Source: Sulfitobacter pontiacus
Lineage (GTDB): Bacteria; Pseudomonadota; Alphaproteobacteria; Rhodobacterales; Rhodobacteraceae
DNA: 64,000 nucleotides
Direction: 5' to 3'
Assembly: GCF_040790665.1 (NCBI RefSeq)
Contig: NZ_CP160849.1
Coordinates: 2,691,501-2,755,500, forward strand
Shown: positions 58,468-64,000 of the stretch, piece by piece
Position numbering within the stretch: position 1 is the stretch's first letter
How the letters are laid out: every line of letters starts with the position of its first letter
Program-made: the position numbers and the translations under genes
Notes under the pieces: model-generated
Databases searched by the model: none
What the model saw: the letters and a program-made list of their open reading frames with translations, nothing else
Told to the model about the DNA's origin: nothing

Positions 58468-59322
58468 TCACGCGCTTAACGTCCCCGCGATCAGGTCGTT
58501 GAAATCATCCTCGGATTTGAGCCCGGCCACCTGATCGGCAGTCACGGTCACGCCCCATCGCGACATCGCCTCGTAGCGCGGCTGTCGGTGGGCAAGCGCT
58601 TGGGCGTAGGTCCAGCGGATAAAGGCATCCGGATCGACATCATCCTCTTTGCAGTTGTTTTCGCTCAGATATTCCTGCCACACCCGCAGCAGGAACTCGG
58701 GTTGATAGGCCATCGGCTTGGGGGCTTTGTCAAAGCGGCGGATCAGCTCTTGGGTGTGAGCATCGTCGCCCTTGATCCAGACCGGCAGACATTCCGCCGA
58801 CAGGGTTTGTATCAGCGGATCATTATCGTCATCGGGGTCCACCCATTCACAGATCGAGCCGCCGGTGTCACAGATGAAATGCGGATACTTATAGAGTGCC
58901 TGCGCACGGCGGGCAAAATGGCCGGTGTCGCGCAGCGCCGCGATCTCTGCCTGTTTGAACGCTTCCTGTCGGGACGCATATTCCGCCATCGGCAAGCCAC
59001 CCTTGGCCGCATCGCCGGGCTTGCCCAGCCAGGTCGCCACGGGAGAGAGATTATCAAAGGTGATGTTTGACCCGATGTAGATGCTATCGCTCAGCAGAAG
59101 ATCCCGCAGGAAGGGCACCTTCATCGCTTCGGCCTTGGCGTTGTCGGCGATGGTTTCACCCAAGTACCGCGTGCCGATCCGGTAGTCGATGGAGTAGTGG
59201 AACCACCCCCCAGATTGCCGCAGCAGATGCGCCATATGCGTCTTGCCCAGACCCGACATGCCAAAGACCAGCACATGTTTATGCGGCGCGGCACGCCACG
59301 CATCGGCAGAGGGGTAAAGCAT
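58468..59322 (-). CDS. Uncharacterised P-loop ATPase-like protein
   Basis: 284 residues from ATG 59322, after AAGGAAG. P-loop VLVFGMSGLGKTHMAHLLRQ at about 16-35, then GGWFHYSIDYRIGTRYLGET. Further readable features: PHFICDTGGSICEWVDPDD and LPVWIKGDDAHTQELIRRF, which resemble a Walker B-type hydrophobic strand and an adenylate/phosphoribulokinase-like lid. No family name. Co-directional with metA, stop 83 bp before it. Confidence 0.72.
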   Translation of the reverse strand: MLYPSADAWRAAPHKHVLVFGMSGLGKTHMAHLLRQSGGWFHYSIDYRIGTRYLGETIADNAKAEAMKVPFLRDLLLSDSIYIGSNITFDNLSPVATWLGKPGDAAKGGLPMAEYASRQEAFKQAEIAALRDTGHFARRAQALYKYPHFICDTGGSICEWVDPDDDNDPLIQTLSAECLPVWIKGDDAHTQELIRRFDKAPKPMAYQPEFLLRVWQEYLSENNCKEDDVDPDAFIRWTYAQALAHRQPRYEAMSRWGVTVTADQVAGLKSEDDFNDLIAGTLSA

Positions 59323-59427
59323 GGGTCGTCTTCCTTGGAACGTCTTGTTTCGCAATGAGTAGCCTAGCCTGTGCCCAGACACCAGACGCGAGCCATCGGC
59401 CACGAGACGTCAGACATCGCGCCCCCA

Positions 59428-59461
59428 CAAAAAATAGCCCGCCACATTGCTGGGGCGGGCT
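59428..59461 (-). terminator. Rho-independent terminator of the FadL-type gene
   Basis: On the minus strand AGCCCGCC and GGCGGGCT (8-bp stem, 10-nt loop) are followed by ATTTTTTG. It starts 25 bp past the stop at 59486. Confidence 0.85.
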
Positions 59462-59485
59462 GATAGAGCGTTGCTGTGGTAGGGC

Positions 59486-60607
59486 TTAGAAGTTGTAGCC
59501 GAACTTAACCCCGACAGAGACTGCAGAGTTGTCTTCGAAGTTTGCCTGCGGCGTATTCTGTGTGGTTGCCCGCGCATCGCCAAGCTCGGTATAGCGCACG
59601 CCCAAGCTCACGTCGAACTGGCTTGTCGCCTGATACTTAGCGCCCAAGGACACATACCGCGCACCATCGGTTGGCGCGAGCGGAGAGACTTGATCGTCAC
59701 CGTTCGCTCGCTGGTATCCGATCGCAATCGAGCCAGACCACTGGTCGTTGAAGCGACGGCCGACGCCAATTTCATAATCGGTGGAATCTTCGATTGACGT
59801 CAGGCTCGCACCGCGTGTCAGAACGTTAAAGACGTCTGGTGATACGATGGTATCGGAATAGCGTGCGTAGCGGATCGAACCGAAAACGAGCGTATCAGCC
59901 GCGACCCCGGTTTGAAATTCCAGGTTGAGACTTTCGGGCGTCTCGACTTCGGTGTCTGTGCGTCCTGCTGGGTTGATGGGGGCACCGTTGCTGGTTTCCA
60001 ACGTCGACAAATCATGTGTAATTTTCGAGTTATACGTCAGCGCAACGCGCATCGCGATGTCCGGCTTTTCAAATGCCGCACCGATTACATATCCGACGGC
60101 ACCGTCAGAATCGAAGTCTGCACGATACCCGCTGAGCGGCCCGTATCCTGCACCTTGCAGCGCAACAGTCGCATCGACTTCTTGATAGCGCAGACCGCCG
60201 TGCATGCTGAAAGAATCGTTAAACTTGTACCGCGCCAAAGCGGTAATCGCGAAGCTGTCCACAGTCGCCTGGGTTCCACCATAGGACGGGGAACTTGGTA
60301 CTGCGGGGTACAGAACGTCTGACCCGAATGGTTCATCAACGACAACAGCAAAGGACAGCTGATCGGAATACTGATACTTAAGACCGCCGCCAATGACATT
60401 GAAATCTTGGGCAATATTGCCTGTATCGCCACCACCGCGCACGTCGGTGCCGTCAATAGAAGGCGAGACGCGGCCAAAGCTGAATTCGAAACGGTTGCCA
60501 TCTTCGAACAGAATGCCGATGTCTTGGCCAGAACGATCCAATCCCCCCGCGTGCAACGTGGATGCGCTGCCCAACAGGGCCGCCATTGCGATTACTCGAT
60601 ACGTCAT
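59486..60607 (-). CDS. FadL/OmpP1-type outer-membrane transport porin
   Basis: 373 residues from ATG 60607, after GGAGGAG. Signal peptide MTYRVIAMAALLGSASTLHA with cleavage before GGLDRSGQ, the glycine-start that is typical of FadL mature ends. Alternating beta-strands through the body (ARYKFNDSFSMHGGLRYQE, VFGSIRYARYSDTIV, RYVSLGAKYQATSQFDVSLG) and a terminal aromatic (VGVKFGYNF). Members carry long-chain fatty acids or other hydrophobic compounds across the outer membrane. It has its own ribosome site and terminator, so it is probably monocistronic. Confidence 0.86.
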   Translation of the reverse strand: MTYRVIAMAALLGSASTLHAGGLDRSGQDIGILFEDGNRFEFSFGRVSPSIDGTDVRGGGDTGNIAQDFNVIGGGLKYQYSDQLSFAVVVDEPFGSDVLYPAVPSSPSYGGTQATVDSFAITALARYKFNDSFSMHGGLRYQEVDATVALQGAGYGPLSGYRADFDSDGAVGYVIGAAFEKPDIAMRVALTYNSKITHDLSTLETSNGAPINPAGRTDTEVETPESLNLEFQTGVAADTLVFGSIRYARYSDTIVSPDVFNVLTRGASLTSIEDSTDYEIGVGRRFNDQWSGSIAIGYQRANGDDQVSPLAPTDGARYVSLGAKYQATSQFDVSLGVRYTELGDARATTQNTPQANFEDNSAVSVGVKFGYNF

Positions 60608-60750
60608 CTCTAAATACTCCTCCCCAGAAGCGATGCAGCCACAACACGCAGCCACATTTTATACAGCAACTGAACGGCAGGGTGCGTCAATCTGTCAATT
60701 CTTGACCAAGGGGAAGTCTGCGCCCCTATGCCAGAACTGTTGCAGTTTCG

Positions 60751-61614
60751 TTACGAAACGCGGCGGGATTCGATCCAGAGGTTCATGTAGTTGCCGGCAA
60801 AGATAATCGCGCCGCCGATGAAAACCCAGATATCCAGGGCCTCGGCATAGACCAGCATTCCGATGACGGCGATCAGGGGCAGGCGGACAAAGTCAATCGG
60901 GACGACCACTGTCGCAGGCGCAATAGACAATGCGTTGGTCAGACAGAAATGCGCCATAAGCCCTGCGACACCGATCAGCAACAACAGCGGCATTTGTGCC
61001 ATCTCGGGCACCGCGATATCCCCGTCGTAACCGGCCATGATCACGCCAAAAACCAGTTGCGTCACGGTCAGGTAGAACAGGATACAGGTGATCGTCTGGC
61101 TGCGCGTCAGCCGCTTGGTCAGCATGATCGTCAGCGCAAAGAAAATCGCCGAGGACGCCGCCGTGATCACGCCGGCATTCAGCCCGGCAATCGTCGGACG
61201 GGCAACACAAAGGATGCCGATAAATCCAAGAACCGCCGCCAATGCTCGCACCTTGGTAAGCCGTTCGCCCAAAATCAGCGGCGACAGGACAATCACCCAA
61301 AGCGGAGAAGTGAACTCAAGCGCAAAGACCTGCGCGAGCGGGATCACGGTAACCGCATAGAACCACAGATTCTGTCCGGTGAAATGCGCCAGATTGCGCC
61401 CGATCTGCGTGCCGAAATCGCGCCGGTTGATCTGCCCCCAGGTCCCGTAAACGGTCGCGAGCGTAAACACAGCGATCACGCCCACCAGCGACCGGTACAT
61501 CATGATCTCGAAAGTATCGAGGCTGCCGCCAAGCTCGCGCCCGGCGACGGCCATCGCAGAGAACGACGTGATCGACCCCATCATCCACAAAGCCGCCCTT
61601 AGCGTCGGGGTCAT
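60751..61614 (-). CDS. EamA/DMT-superfamily transporter
   Basis: 287 residues from ATG 61614 (MTPTLRAALWMMGSITSFSA). Ten hydrophobic segments in two EamA halves, for example MYRSLVGVIAVFTLATVYGT, QVFALEFTSPLWVIVLSPLI (the usual central motif), and ATVVVPIDFVRLPLIAVIGM. Drug/metabolite exporter family, substrate unknown. Stop codon TAA lies in the loop of a GTTTCG/CGAAAC hairpin. Lies downstream of guaA on the same strand (73 bp). Confidence 0.9.
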   Translation of the reverse strand: MTPTLRAALWMMGSITSFSAMAVAGRELGGSLDTFEIMMYRSLVGVIAVFTLATVYGTWGQINRRDFGTQIGRNLAHFTGQNLWFYAVTVIPLAQVFALEFTSPLWVIVLSPLILGERLTKVRALAAVLGFIGILCVARPTIAGLNAGVITAASSAIFFALTIMLTKRLTRSQTITCILFYLTVTQLVFGVIMAGYDGDIAVPEMAQMPLLLLIGVAGLMAHFCLTNALSIAPATVVVPIDFVRLPLIAVIGMLVYAEALDIWVFIGGAIIFAGNYMNLWIESRRVS

Positions 61615-61687
61615 GGTCTCTCTTCCAAATGGAAAAAAATCCCCGCCGGAGGCACCTTTGTCATGCGGCCGATCACAGCCATTCAGA

Positions 61688-63250
<1,563 letters not shown>

Positions 63251-63286
63251 GCAGACTGATTATGGGCGGATGGCCTGCGTGGCAAG

Positions 63287-63345
63287 AGTGGAGTGGGGGC
63301 CAGCCCCCAGACCCCCGGAGTTTATTTTGGCAAAATGAAGGGGTC
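63287..63345 (+). repeat. Dispersed palindromic repeat, copy C
   Basis: TGGGGGC (63294-63300), CA, GCCCCCA (63303-63309), then GACCCC CGGAGTTTATTTTGGCAAAATGAA GGGGTC split by spaces: GACCCC (63310-63315) can pair with GGGGTC (63340-63345). The core carries ATTTT GGC AAAAT. Lies between divergent guaA and the mttB-family gene. Confidence 0.72.
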
Positions 63346-63450
63346 GGCGGATCATGATGTCGGTTTTTGACCTCTAAGGCCGTAAACCGCGTAAAGCCTG
63401 CTGCGTGAATGGGGTAGCTAGGCGTCAGTTTTGGCGGAAAGGAAGACCTC

Positions 63451-64000
63451 ATGGCGGAATCAGCAAGACGCGGGCGCGGTGGTGGCGGTGCGGCACGTCG
63501 GGCGGCACGCTCGGCTGTGTCCTTCGAGACAGCGAAATACATCGAACGCAACATTCCCAACTACGAGGTGCTGACCGAAGAGGCGCTGCAGATCATCGAG
63601 TATAACGCCGATACGGTGTTGGAAGAGATCGGCGTGAACTTTCCCGACAACCCCGAGGCGCTGGCGCTTTGGCGCGCGGCCGGGGCGGATGTGACCGGTG
63701 ACCGCGTGCGTATCCCCCGCGGGCTGGCACGCGAGCTGTGCAAGACCGCGCCGTCGCAGTTCACCCAACACGCGCGCAACCCCGCGCGCAACGTCGAGAT
63801 CGGCGGGCGCAATCTGGTGTTGGCCCCGGTCTATGGCCCGCCCTTCGTGCGCGACACCGCCGGGGGCCGTCGCTATGCCACGATGGAAGATTTCAACAAA
63901 TTCGTGAAGCTTGGCTATATGTCCAAGTGGTTGCACCATTCCGGCGGCACGGTCTGTGAGCCCACCGATGTGCCCGTCAACAAGCGCCATCTGGACATGC
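63451..64000 (+). CDS. Trimethylamine methyltransferase (MttB) family protein, 3' end beyond window
   Basis: First 183 codons, from ATG 63451 behind GGAAAGGAAG. A Gly/Arg-rich start (ARRGRGGGGAARRAARS) is followed by the MttB-type N-terminal region: NIPNYEVLTEEALQIIEYNA, DTVLEEIGVNFPDNPEALAL, PVYGPPFVRDTAGGRRYAT. In Rhodobacterales this non-pyrrolysine branch of corrinoid-dependent methyltransferases handles betaine-type or other methylated amines. Whether a pyrrolysine-equivalent position is lost cannot be seen here because the residue lies downstream. Confidence 0.85.
   Translation, partial: MAESARRGRGGGGAARRAARSAVSFETAKYIERNIPNYEVLTEEALQIIEYNADTVLEEIGVNFPDNPEALALWRAAGADVTGDRVRIPRGLARELCKTAPSQFTQHARNPARNVEIGGRNLVLAPVYGPPFVRDTAGGRRYATMEDFNKFVKLGYMSKWLHHSGGTVCEPTDVPVNKRHLDM

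Noticed and set aside
60745..60759. GTTTCG-TTA-CGAAAC hairpin with the EamA stop codon in its loop
   Set aside because: Only 6 bp and no T-run; likely coincidence, although it may weakly shape the mRNA end.

Overview
The window is about 60% G+C chromosomal DNA from an alphaproteobacterium, almost certainly a marine Rhodobacteraceae (Roseobacter group, Sulfitobacter-like). The pointers are ctrA next to sciP, GTTC-N7-GTTC type LexA-box architecture, an RTX protein with a C-terminal Hint domain, an MttB-family methyltransferase, a LpxI (not LpxH) lipid A pathway, and dispersed GC-rich palindromes ending in a GGAGTTTATTTTGGCAAAATGA-like core. I see no rRNA, tRNA, CRISPR array, insertion sequence or prophage. 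Most of the window is core chromosome.

Layout. 1-1.8 kb: start of a sorbitol/mannitol-type ABC uptake operon and its LacI regulator. 1.8-3.1 kb: gene-poor, structured leader. 3.1-8.8 kb: one giant secreted RTX/Hint protein. 8.9-13.2 kb: MobA-like transferase, DUF2254 membrane protein, CNNM/CorC protein, degenerate phosphoesterase. 13.2-19.8 kb: a tightly coupled 49-aa membrane protein / 522-aa secreted protein / xerD operon, then aroK-aroB, ssb, a lytic transglycosylase and a small secreted protein. 19.8-25.6 kb: a peptide-type ABC importer without a binding protein, behind an AraC regulator. 25.7-26.6 kb: miaA.

26.7-38.8 kb is the envelope superoperon pyrH-frr-uppS-cdsA-dxr-rseP-(40-aa membrane protein)-bamA-skp-fabZ-lpxA-lpxI-lpxB: isoprenoid and phospholipid precursors, outer-membrane protein assembly and lipid A synthesis, with several TGATG/ATGA stop-start overlaps. 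lpxD is absent from its usual place. 38.8-45.9 kb: mnmA, the cell-cycle pair sciP-ctrA with a perfect CtrA box before ctrA, ligA-recG, and a previously easy-to-miss 42-codon membrane protein behind a perfect SOS box.

46-53.8 kb: NifU/IscU-like protein, hisI, gluQ-rs, trmFO, enoyl-CoA hydratase, thioesterase, DUF1127 protein, a MocR-type regulator with repeated GGGTACAA sites, and rplM-rpsI. 53.9-64 kb: luciferase-like oxidoreductase, ppk2-tetR, alpha/beta hydrolase, metA (with a pseudoknot-capable leader), an uncharacterised P-loop protein, a FadL-type porin, an EamA transporter, guaA and the start of an mttB-family gene.

The most interesting items are the SOS-boxed 42-aa membrane protein (a candidate damage-induced division inhibitor analogous to Caulobacter SidA), the metA leader pseudoknot, the duplicated unknown domain in the RTX/Hint giant, the two other very small membrane proteins embedded in essential operons, and the MocR direct-repeat sites. 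All gene calls rest on reading sequence motifs only; no database search was possible.
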